Positions 1 to 6,444 of a stretch of DNA of 9,065 nucleotides are shown one piece after another (position 1 is the stretch's first letter; every line of letters begins with the position of its first letter). The DNA lies in the NCBI GenBank assembly GCA_900546895.1, contig UREO01000103.1, positions 1 to 9,065 of the forward strand, in the 5' to 3' direction. The position numbers and the translations under genes are program-made. Origin of the DNA: an uncultured Oscillospiraceae bacterium (GTDB taxonomy: Bacteria > Bacillota > Clostridia > Oscillospirales > Acutalibacteraceae). The notes below the pieces were generated by a model. That model did not search any database. It worked only from the letters and a program-made list of their open reading frames with translations, and was not told the origin of the DNA.

Positions 1-26
1 ACAACAAACAAAGGCAGGTGCAGAGA

Positions 27-1565
27 ATGAGTGACAGTTTGTTATTGTCCATGAGGGGGATCAGCAAGACTTTTCCGGGCGTGCGGGCCCTCTCAAACGT
101 AGACTTTTCCCTGCGCATGGGGGAAATCCATGCGCTGATGGGGGAAAACGGCGCGGGAAAATCGACGCTCATCAAAGTCTTGACAGGTGTTTATGAGTTG
201 GAAGGTGGAGAAATCAGGATGGACGGCATCGGCCGTCCCGTTGTCAATCGTTCTCCGCAGGAGGCGCAGGCCAACGGCATCAGCACGGTATATCAGGAGG
301 TAAACCTCTGCCCGAATCTGACGGTTGCGGAAAACCTGTTCATCGGGCGCCAGCCGAAAAAGTGCGGGCTCATCGACTGGAAAACCATCAACCGAAAATC
401 CGCGGATATTCTGAAAAGCCTCGACATTGGCGCGGAACCCGGAAAACCGCTTGGGGAATGCTCGCTGGCCATTCAGCAGATGATTGCCATCGCGCGCGCG
501 GTAGATATGCGGTGCCGTGTGCTCATACTGGACGAACCGACTTCCTCGCTCGACGAGGATGAGGTGGAAAAGCTGTTCACCCTTATGCGGAAGCTCCGGG
601 GCGAAGGCGTAGGCATTATTTTTGTCACCCATTTTCTGGAGCAGGTCTACAAGGTGTGCGACCGCATCACCGTGCTGCGTAACGGCGATCTGGTGGGCGA
701 ATATGAAACGGAAAACCTGCCGCGCGTGCAGCTCGTGGCGAAAATGCTCGGCAAGGAATTCGACGACCTCGCCGAAATCAAGAGCGAACGGAAAAGCTCG
801 GAGATGCCCGCGGAACCGGTTATCGAGGCGAAGGGGCTGACCCACGCGGGTACCATTAAGCCCTTTGATCTGACCATCAACAGAGGCGACGTCTTCGGGC
901 TGACCGGGCTGCTCGGTTCCGGGCGCTCCGAGCTGGTGCGCACCATTTACGGAGCCGACCGGCCCACCGGAGGAACGCTGAAGGTAAAGGGCAGGACGGT
1001 AACCATAACAAAGCCGCTGGACGCCATGAAAAACGGCATGGCCTATCTTCCGGAAGACCGGAAGAAGGACGGCGTCATTACGGATCTTTCCGTGCGGGAA
1101 AACATCATTCTTGCCCTGCAGGCAAAGCGGGGAATGTTCCACCTGATGAGCCGGAAAGAAACGGACGAAGCGGCGGACCGGTTTATCGGCCTTCTGGACA
1201 TTAAAACGCCGGACCGGGAGAAACCGGCCGGCAGCCTTTCCGGCGGAAACCAGCAGAAGGTAATTCTCGGCCGCTGGCTGCTGACCAACCCGGATTACCT
1301 GATTCTGGACGAACCGACCCGCGGCATCGACATCGGCACCAAGACGGAAATTCAGAAGCTGGTGCTGCAAATGGCGGACGAAGGCAAAGCCATTACCTTC
1401 ATTTCATCCGAAATAGATGAGATGCTGCGCACCTGCTCGCACATCGCGGTGCTGCGCGACGGCAGAATGGTGGGCGAGCTGACGGGCGAAGAGCTCACGC
1501 AGGGAGGCATCATGCAGACGATTGCCGGGAACCAGCCAAACGGGAAAGGGGGCGCAGACGCATGA
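27..1565 (+). CDS. ytfR: Galactofuranose-type sugar ABC importer, ATP-binding protein (two ABC domains)
   Basis: ATPase that powers uptake of a sugar, probably a furanose such as galactofuranose, through the two permeases encoded next. Two fused ABC domains are visible. The N-terminal one has Walker A GENGAGKST (residues 39-47), a degenerate signature SLAIQQM near 147 and Walker B VLILDEPTSSLD near 165. The C-terminal one has the Arg-substituted Walker A GLLGSGRS near 295, signature LSGGNQQK near 404 and Walker B LILDEPTRGID near 425. These are normal features of the MglA/RbsA/YtfR family, as is the length of 512 residues. Blocks such as TVYQEVNLCPN, IFVTHFLEQVY and VRENIILALQA closely match my memory of E. 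coli YtfR. I chose ATG 27 because AGGCAGG at 12-18 is well spaced for it; the GTG at 18 would overlap that site. The gene shares an ATGA with the next one. The substrate is inferred from orthology. Confidence 0.92.
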   Translation: MSDSLLLSMRGISKTFPGVRALSNVDFSLRMGEIHALMGENGAGKSTLIKVLTGVYELEGGEIRMDGIGRPVVNRSPQEAQANGISTVYQEVNLCPNLTVAENLFIGRQPKKCGLIDWKTINRKSADILKSLDIGAEPGKPLGECSLAIQQMIAIARAVDMRCRVLILDEPTSSLDEDEVEKLFTLMRKLRGEGVGIIFVTHFLEQVYKVCDRITVLRNGDLVGEYETENLPRVQLVAKMLGKEFDDLAEIKSERKSSEMPAEPVIEAKGLTHAGTIKPFDLTINRGDVFGLTGLLGSGRSELVRTIYGADRPTGGTLKVKGRTVTITKPLDAMKNGMAYLPEDRKKDGVITDLSVRENIILALQAKRGMFHLMSRKETDEAADRFIGLLDIKTPDREKPAGSLSGGNQQKVILGRWLLTNPDYLILDEPTRGIDIGTKTEIQKLVLQMADEGKAITFISSEIDEMLRTCSHIAVLRDGRMVGELTGEELTQGGIMQTIAGNQPNGKGGADA

Positions 1566-2620
1566 ATTTTAAAACGGGGTTCGGCTGGAAAAAGCTGGTG
1601 CATTCGCGCTTTTTTATGCCGATTGTATGTCTTTTACTGGTTCTTCTTGTCAACGTTATTCAAACTCCGAATTTCTTTGCAGTATCGGTTAACAACGGGG
1701 TGCTGTACGGGTACCTGATCGATATTATCAACCGCGCTTCGGAACTTGTCATTCTTGCGGTGGGAATGACACTGGTTACGGCGGCCTCCGGCGGGCAGGA
1801 CATCAGCGTGGGCGCGGTCATGGCTGTGGCGGCGGGCATCTGCTGCCAGATTCTTTCCGGCGGCGCGGTAAGCACAAACACGCTTATGGCTCCCATTGCC
1901 ATTGCCATTCTCGCGGCGTTGGCGGCGTCCGTCCTCTGCGGCGCCTTTAACGGCTTCCTTGTTTCGGTTCTGGGCATCCAGCCCATGGTTGCCACCCTTA
2001 TTCTGTTTACGGCCGGCCGCGGCATCGCCCAGCTGGTAACCAAGGGACAGATCACTTACGTACGCGCCGATTCCTACAAGGTAATGGGCGGATCCATCGG
2101 CGCATGCCCCGTGCCGACTCCGGTTTTCTTCGCCATCGGCGTGGTCGTCGCGGTCAACCTGATTTTAAAGAAGTCGGCGCTCGGCCTGTACATAGAAAGC
2201 GTGGGCATCAACGGATCGGCCTCTCGTTTGGTCGGTTTGAACAGCACCCGCATCAAGTTCCTGACCTATGTCATTCTGGGGCTGCTTTCCGGCGTGGCGG
2301 GAGTAGTCGCCTCCAGCCGAATTTATTCGGCAGACGCAAACAATATCGGACTGAACCTTGAAATGGACGCGATCCTTGCGGTGGCGCTCGGCGGCAACAA
2401 CCTGGGCGGCGGCAGGTTTAACCTGATGGGCTCCGTAATCGGCGCTTACACCATTCAAGCGCTGACGACGACGCTATACGCAATGAAGGTTTCGGCCGAT
2501 CAGCTCCCGGTCTACAAGGCAATTGTCGTAATCATCATTGTAGTCATCCAAAGCCCGATTTTCCAGAAAAAAATCCGGGTCATACGTCATGGAAAGGCGG
2601 TGACCGTCAATGCCGGATAA
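1562..2620 (+). CDS. ytfT: Galactofuranose-type sugar ABC importer, permease YtfT
   Basis: Integral membrane permease (BPD_transp_2 family, 352 residues) forming half of the translocation channel of the importer. Hydrophobic segments fill most of the protein, starting with a helix at about residues 18-33. Family blocks include IDIINRA, the GGQDISVGAVMAVAA loop after the third helix, IQPMVATLILFTAGRG, SADANNIGL and GGRFNLMGS. These closely match E. coli YtfT as I remember it, including the ADANN motif that separates it from RbsC or XylH. The ATG overlaps the stop of the ATPase gene by 4 bp, with a purine-rich AAAGGGGG site upstream at about 1545, so translation is probably coupled. The GGQD in place of the commoner GGID is a small variation. 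The family assignment is firm and the substrate less so. Confidence 0.92.
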   Translation: MNFKTGFGWKKLVHSRFFMPIVCLLLVLLVNVIQTPNFFAVSVNNGVLYGYLIDIINRASELVILAVGMTLVTAASGGQDISVGAVMAVAAGICCQILSGGAVSTNTLMAPIAIAILAALAASVLCGAFNGFLVSVLGIQPMVATLILFTAGRGIAQLVTKGQITYVRADSYKVMGGSIGACPVPTPVFFAIGVVVAVNLILKKSALGLYIESVGINGSASRLVGLNSTRIKFLTYVILGLLSGVAGVVASSRIYSADANNIGLNLEMDAILAVALGGNNLGGGRFNLMGSVIGAYTIQALTTTLYAMKVSADQLPVYKAIVVIIIVVIQSPIFQKKIRVIRHGKAVTVNAG

Positions 2621-3650
2621 GCTGACGCGCGCAATAAAAAATAAAAAGCCGGGCGCGGTTACCTTTCTGCTGATGATAACGATTTTGCTTTTTGTCGTCC
2701 TGTATTCCATCGGCATCATCGTATTTTCAAGTAAGGGCTTTGCAAAGCCGCAGATGTTTATGAACCTGTTCATTTCCAACGCGGGGCTGATTGTCATCGG
2801 CTGCGGGCTGACCATTGTGATGATTACCGGAGGAATCGATATTTCCGTCGGCTCCGTAACGGCGCTGGTGTGTATGGTGGCGGCGGACCTGATGGAACAC
2901 AAAGGAATGAATGTCTACATGGCGCTGCTTTCTGCACTGCTCATCGGGCTTGCTTTCGGCGTGGTGCAAGGCTACCTGGTCGCATACCTTGACATTCAGC
3001 CGTTTATCGTCACACTGGCAGGGCTGTTTTTTGGGCGCGGCATGACGGCTGTGGTCAGCACACAGATGATTGCGGTGAAAAACCCGCAGTTCCTGCAATG
3101 GGCCAACGCGAAAATCAACCTGCCCATCGGGTATACGAATAAGAACGGCGCGTTTATTCCCGCTTACATTTATCCCACGGTCGTTACCGCGCTCATTGTC
3201 GTGATTCTCATCTCCGTCATGCTGCGACGCTGCAATTTGGGCCGTGAGCTGTACGCGATCGGCGGCAACCAGCAGAGCGCCCTCATGATGGGGCTGAATG
3301 TGCGCAGAGTGAAAATGCAGGCCTATGTTTTGGACGGACTGCTGGCCGGGCTCGGCGGATTCCTGTTCTGCCTAAACAGCTGCGCCGGTTTTGTAGAACA
3401 AGCAAAGGGGCTTGAAATGGATGCCATTTCCGCGGCGGTCATCGGCGGCACCCTGCTTTCCGGCGGCGTTGGAACCGTAGTGGGGACCCTGTTCGGCGTA
3501 CTCATCAAAGGCACGATTGCGAGCCTGATTACCACACAGGGTACGCTCTCCAGCTGGTGGGTCAGAATCGTTCTCTCCGCGCTGCTCTGCTTCTTCATCG
3601 TCCTTCAGGCCATCATTGCCGGCGTGGGCGGGAAAAAGCTAAAAAAGTGA
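2610..3650 (+). CDS. yjfF: Galactofuranose-type sugar ABC importer, permease YjfF
   Basis: Second integral membrane permease (346 residues), the partner of YtfT in a heterodimeric channel. It carries the family loop GGIDISVGSVTAL near residues 72-84, IQPFIVTLAGLFFGRGM, YAIGGNQQSALMMGL, and near the C-terminus VIGGTLLSGGVGTVVGTLFG followed by GTLSSWW. The last blocks are nearly identical to those I recall in E. coli YjfF. The start ATG at 2610 lies inside the end of ytfT, an 11-bp overlap, with the AAAGGCGGTG ribosome-binding site at about 2593-2602. The gene order ATPase, YtfT, YjfF is the same as in the E. coli ytfQRT-yjfF operon. A strong hairpin about 140 bp downstream probably ends the transcript. 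Confidence 0.92.
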   Translation: MPDKLTRAIKNKKPGAVTFLLMITILLFVVLYSIGIIVFSSKGFAKPQMFMNLFISNAGLIVIGCGLTIVMITGGIDISVGSVTALVCMVAADLMEHKGMNVYMALLSALLIGLAFGVVQGYLVAYLDIQPFIVTLAGLFFGRGMTAVVSTQMIAVKNPQFLQWANAKINLPIGYTNKNGAFIPAYIYPTVVTALIVVILISVMLRRCNLGRELYAIGGNQQSALMMGLNVRRVKMQAYVLDGLLAGLGGFLFCLNSCAGFVEQAKGLEMDAISAAVIGGTLLSGGVGTVVGTLFGVLIKGTIASLITTQGTLSSWWVRIVLSALLCFFIVLQAIIAGVGGKKLKK

Positions 3651-3786
3651 CGGTCGGCTTCTTATGGCAGCACGTCTCTCACGATGTTCCCTCAAATCTG
3701 TCGGCAACCCATCTTTCATGCCGCTGCCGCCTTTGGCTGAAAGCGGTTTCCCGGCGAATGGAACCTTCGCTTATTTCTGCTTATAT

Positions 3787-3830
3787 AATGGAGTTGGAAC
3801 TTAAAAACCGTTCCGACTCCATTTTAATTT
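3787..3830 (+). terminator. Intrinsic terminator of the sugar ABC transporter operon
   Basis: A 14-bp stem pairs 3787-3800 with 3810-3823 and contains one G-U pair and no mismatch. The loop is 9 nt (ttaaaaacc). It is followed by the T-rich run TTTTAATTT. It sits 137 bp after the yjfF stop and ahead of the AT-rich regulatory region, so it most likely ends the transporter transcript. The stem ends are A/T on both sides, so some activity in the reverse direction is possible. Confidence 0.75.
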
Positions 3831-3844
3831 GGCATATCCAAATG

Positions 3845-3871
3845 TTAGCACTGTCGTTTCGCAAGTGCTAA
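3845..3871. promoter_or_regulatory. Degenerate CIRCE-like inverted repeat (possible HrcA site)
   Basis: The layout is TTAGCACTG, 9 nt, AAGTGCTAA: exactly the 9-9-9 geometry of CIRCE, with eight of nine bases of each arm matching the consensus TTAGCACTC / GAGTGCTAA. Only the innermost base of each arm deviates. The symmetry extends outward by one further G/C pair (3844, 3872). It lies 264 bp upstream of a perfect CIRCE, between the transporter terminator and the next operon. It may be an auxiliary HrcA operator or a decayed copy. I see no convincing promoter tied to it, although TATATT (3875) and TATAAC (3884) follow it. Confidence 0.6.
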
Positions 3872-3950
3872 CTCTATATTTCATATAACGCCGGCCATTT
3901 AAAACGTCAATGCTTTTTTCAAAAAAATTTACAAGCAAAAACAGCCGATG

Positions 3951-4065
3951 TAATATTTTTTCCTTTAGAATTTTTTAATATCATTTTGCAGGAATCGTAA
4001 GTTTTTGGGAGATTCATCGGTAATATTTTTCCATAACAGAGCTATTTCAAGGATTTTGCAGGAAT
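3951..4065. repeat. Two-copy imperfect direct repeat, 70-bp period, AT-rich
   Basis: The block TAATATTTTTTCC at 3951 is followed 32 nt later by ATTTTGCAGGAAT at 3983. The same pair recurs as TAATATTTTTCC at 4021 and ATTTTGCAGGAAT at 4053, again 32 nt apart. The two conserved boxes are therefore held at the same spacing while the sequence between them has diverged. The copies lie just upstream of the perfect CIRCE. No function is recognised; paired regulator sites or remnants of a short tandem duplication are possible. Confidence 0.6.
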
Positions 4066-4098
4066 ATCGATGTTGCCAACGGCAGAATGTAAGGTTAA

Positions 4099-4110
4099 CA
4101 TAATTATATT
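4099..4110 (+). promoter_or_regulatory. Candidate -10 region of the CIRCE-controlled promoter
   Basis: CATAAT (4099-4104) and TATATT (4105-4110) are both -10-like and lie directly before or into the left arm of the CIRCE element. This would place the transcription start inside the operator, as is usual for HrcA-controlled genes. No good -35 is at the normal distance: the nearest TTGCCA (4073-4078) is 20 nt from CATAAT. The promoter is inferred mainly from the position of the operator. Confidence 0.35.
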
Positions 4111-4135
4111 AGCACTCAATATTTTAGAGTGCTAA
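4109..4135. promoter_or_regulatory. CIRCE element, operator of the heat-shock repressor HrcA
   Basis: TTAGCACTC, 9 nt (AATATTTTA), GAGTGCTAA: a perfect match to the CIRCE consensus in both arms and spacing. CIRCE is the binding site of HrcA, which in Firmicutes normally represses groESL and the hrcA-grpE-dnaK operon and is released when chaperones are titrated by misfolded protein. No chaperone gene is present here. The first gene downstream is a GH130 glycoside phosphorylase at 4331, so that operon is the likely target. The leader between operator and gene is about 195 nt. Confidence 0.93.
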
Positions 4136-4237
4136 ACAAACTTGACTTGCGGCTCGCCACTGTTGCAAAAAGAAAGCCGGGTTGATAAGGGGAAAAACGG
4201 TACTTCAGACAAACAACTGAATGAAACGATCAAGAGC

Positions 4238-4290
4238 ACCGGGTTTTACAGTTGCCGAATGAAGTAACCGTAAATCCCGGTAAATTTTTA
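4238..4290 (+). terminator. Terminator-like hairpin in the operon leader (possible attenuator)
   Basis: ACCGGGTTTTAC (4238-4249) pairs with GTAAATCCCGGT (4270-4281) over 12 positions with one T-T mismatch. Four further pairs (4251-4254 with 4265-4268) extend the stem inward. The stem is followed by AAATTTTTA. It lies between the CIRCE element and the GH130 start, so it would form in the leader RNA. It may be an attenuator, the 3' end of a short transcript, or a stabilising 5' structure. The T-run is short and offset by three bases, so termination is uncertain. Confidence 0.45.
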
Positions 4291-4330
4291 CTCTTTATGC
4301 GGAATCATGGACGAAGGGAAGGAAAATAAA

Positions 4331-5293
4331 TTGAAGCGCTTTGAAACACGGCTAAAATCCGGCGACAATACTTATAAGGAACTTTTCCGGCGTTATCCCT
4401 ACAACCCCATCCTGACGGCAAAGGATTGGCCCTACCCGGTGAACGTGGTGCTTAATCCCGCGGCGACAATGTTCGACGGAAAGGTGCTGCTGCTCGCCCG
4501 CGTAGAGGACCGGCGCGGGTTCTCCCATCTGACGAAAGCGGTCAGCGCCGACGGCATCAGCAACTGGACAATCGACAAGACGCCGACCATGGAACCCGAT
4601 CCAAAACATCCGGAGGAAGACTGGGGTCTTGAGGATCCCCGTATCACCTACATACCGGAGCTGAAAAAATACGCAGTCGTCTACACCGCCTATTCGGAAT
4701 CCGGACCGGTTGTAAGCATGGCAATGACGGAGGATTTCGAGAGCTTCGAGCGGCTGGGGCCGATCATGCCGCCAGAAGACAAGGACGCGACGATTTTCCC
4801 CTGCAAGTTCGGAAACCGGTGGATGCTGATCCACCGGCCGGTCGAGCGCGGGGCGAACATGTGGATCTCCTGTTCCAACAACCTCCGGTATTGGGGCGAC
4901 CATAAAATTCTAATCAATTCGCGCGGCGGAAGTTGGTGGGACGGCTGGAAAGTGGGTGTCTGCGCACAGCCTATGGAAACCCCGGAGGGCTGGCTGATCC
5001 TGTACCACGGCGTTCGGAAGACAGCGTCCGGCGCCACTTACCGTCTGGGACTCGCGCTGCTGGACCGCGATGATCCGCTGAAGGTGCTCCACCGCAGCGA
5101 CGAATGGATCCTCGGGCCGCAGGAGGTCTATGAAAAGGAAGGCGACGTCCAAGATGTTGTATTTCCCTGCGGCTGGGTGCTGGACAAGGAAACCGGCAAG
5201 ATCAAGATGTACTACGGCGCTGCGGATACCTGCATTGCACTTGCCACCGCCAACCTGGATGAGATTCTGGACTATATTAAGAGCTGCCCTTAA
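4331..5293 (+). CDS. GH130-family beta-mannoside phosphorylase / mannosidase-like protein
   Basis: A cytosolic five-bladed beta-propeller enzyme of glycoside hydrolase family 130. Most characterised members split beta-mannosides with phosphate to give mannose 1-phosphate, reversibly, and some are hydrolases. Family motifs are RVEDRRG (residues 57-63), DWGLEDPR (97-104, with Asp102 the expected general acid), KDATIFP (151-157), LIHRP (166-170), WKVG (206-209), GWLILYHGV (220-228) and the C-terminal YYGAADT. The basic residues at 151 and 168-169 suggest phosphate binding, hence a phosphorylase, but this is not certain. Length is 320 residues, normal for the short GH130 subgroups. TTG 4331 is preferred because AGGGAAGGA lies 7-8 nt before it. 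ATG 4307 in the same frame adds eight residues but lacks a ribosome-binding site. No signal peptide is seen. First gene after the CIRCE element. Confidence 0.87.
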   Translation: MKRFETRLKSGDNTYKELFRRYPYNPILTAKDWPYPVNVVLNPAATMFDGKVLLLARVEDRRGFSHLTKAVSADGISNWTIDKTPTMEPDPKHPEEDWGLEDPRITYIPELKKYAVVYTAYSESGPVVSMAMTEDFESFERLGPIMPPEDKDATIFPCKFGNRWMLIHRPVERGANMWISCSNNLRYWGDHKILINSRGGSWWDGWKVGVCAQPMETPEGWLILYHGVRKTASGATYRLGLALLDRDDPLKVLHRSDEWILGPQEVYEKEGDVQDVVFPCGWVLDKETGKIKMYYGAADTCIALATANLDEILDYIKSCP

Positions 5294-5295
5294 TT

Positions 5296-5336
5296 CCCGG
5301 TTTCCTAACGATCCGGGCATTTTCAGACTTTTTTAA
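5296..5336 (+). other. Weak hairpin in the GH130-nucleotidyltransferase gap
   Basis: The 75-bp gap holds CCCGG (5296-5300) and CCGGG (5313-5317) around a 12-nt loop, followed some distance later by TTTTTT (5329-5334). The stem is only 5 bp and the T-run is 11 nt away, so full termination is unlikely. It might be an RNA processing or partial-termination site that changes the ratio of GH130 to the downstream genes. Confidence 0.25.
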
Positions 5337-5368
5337 TTACAAAACAAACGATAAAGGGGTGAATCATT

Positions 5369-6421
5369 GTGAAAGCTTTATTTCTTGTGGGCGGCCAGGG
5401 AACCCGGCTGCGCCCATTGACCGACCGGCTTCCGAAACCGATGGTCCCGGTAATGGGCAGGCCCCTGCTGGAGCGGTATCTGGAAGCCTTAAAACTACAC
5501 GACATCCGTGAAATCGTGCTGAGCACCTGCTACCAGCCAGAGGCCATTGAACAGTATTTCGGCCATGGAGCGGATTGGGGACTGAATATCCGTTATGCAA
5601 GCGAGGACTTTCCTCTTGGAACGGGCGGCGCGATCAAAAACTGTGAGAAGTATTTCGACGATACGTTTTTTGTGTTCAACGCCGACATCCTGAGCAACAT
5701 CAATTTCAGTGAAATGCTCCGCTACCATAAACGAAAAAAAGCGGACGTCACAATTGCAGTAACACGAGTGGAAAACCCCTCCGATTATGGCGTCATCGAA
5801 TACGATGAAGACGGGTATGCTTATCTGTTTCAGGAAAAGCCGGCGCCGCACGAAGTCGTCTCCCATGACATCAACGCAGGCATTTATCTCTTTGAGCCTT
5901 CGGTGCTTCGTGGGATTCCTTCCGGCAGACCGGTGTCGGTGGAGCGGGAGGTCTTCCCAAAGCTGCTCGAGAGGGGAAGGAAAATCGCCGTCTACAAAGG
6001 TTGTAACTATTGGCTGGATATTGGGACACCCGAAAAGTATGTTCAGGCCCACAGGGACGTTTTTGAAGGAAAACTCCCCCTGCCGGAAATCAATTTCCAT
6101 GAACGGGCACTTTACAGCGGACCGGGTACCCGCATCAGCGGAACGGCCGTACTGCGCGGCCCGGTCTATCTGGGGAGCAACGTGCGGATCGGCCCCGGTG
6201 CCATAATAGGCCCCCGCGTTGTAATCGGGGACAACAGCCTGATTGGGAAAAAATGTAAAGTTGCAAACAGCATTTTATGGAACGACGTGGTTTTGGAGAA
6301 CGGAGCCGAGCTGTCGGAATGCATCCTGACCGATACAAACACCGTGGAAAGCGCTTCAAAGCTAAAGCACGCCATCTGTACACCGGAAACGATCAAAACA
6401 GTCAAACGTCTCATTGTGTAA
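5369..6421 (+). CDS. Sugar-1-phosphate nucleotidyltransferase, mannose-1-phosphate guanylyltransferase-like
   Basis: Makes an NDP-sugar from a sugar 1-phosphate and an NTP; GDP-mannose from mannose 1-phosphate is the most likely case. The N-terminal Rossmann-like domain shows GGQGTRLRPLT (8-18) for nucleotide binding, LPKPMVPV with Lys23, GTGGAI (84-89) and FNADIL (103-108) with a probable metal-binding Asp106. The central INAGIYLFEP and YWLDIGTPEKY blocks are typical of GMPPB-like enzymes. From about residue 250 on, hexapeptide repeats (GPGAIIGPRVVIGDNSLIG and similar) form a left-handed beta-helix. Length is 350 residues, normal for the family. The GTG start follows the strong AAAGGGGTGA. 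Base and sugar specificity cannot be read from sequence; glucose 1-phosphate with UTP or ATP is an alternative. A GH130 phosphorylase next door would release mannose 1-phosphate, which fits the guanylyltransferase reading. Confidence 0.85.
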   Translation: MKALFLVGGQGTRLRPLTDRLPKPMVPVMGRPLLERYLEALKLHDIREIVLSTCYQPEAIEQYFGHGADWGLNIRYASEDFPLGTGGAIKNCEKYFDDTFFVFNADILSNINFSEMLRYHKRKKADVTIAVTRVENPSDYGVIEYDEDGYAYLFQEKPAPHEVVSHDINAGIYLFEPSVLRGIPSGRPVSVEREVFPKLLERGRKIAVYKGCNYWLDIGTPEKYVQAHRDVFEGKLPLPEINFHERALYSGPGTRISGTAVLRGPVYLGSNVRIGPGAIIGPRVVIGDNSLIGKKCKVANSILWNDVVLENGAELSECILTDTNTVESASKLKHAICTPETIKTVKRLIV

Positions 6422-6444
6422 CGCATTTTACCACGAAAGGAGAG

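Noticed and set aside
93..1370. Long minus-strand open frame (425 residues) opposite the ABC ATPase gene
   Set aside because: It mirrors the codon pattern of a clearly recognisable ATPase, has no ribosome-binding site and no recognisable domain.
3557..3871. Plus-strand open frame running from within yjfF into the intergenic region
   Set aside because: It starts inside the permease in another frame, runs through the terminator hairpin and the CIRCE-like repeat, and has no family-like sequence.
3951..4065. CRISPR-like repeat array
   Set aside because: Only two imperfect copies are present, the conserved boxes are short and split, and no cas gene is nearby.
4142..4170. TTGACT as a -35 box downstream of the CIRCE element
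   Set aside because: At 17 nt downstream the bases are GCAAAA, not a -10 box, and no other TATAAT-like hexamer is at a suitable distance.
4221..4262. Leader peptide of 13 codons starting at ATG 4221
   Set aside because: No ribosome-binding site precedes it and the residues show no attenuation-type codon run.
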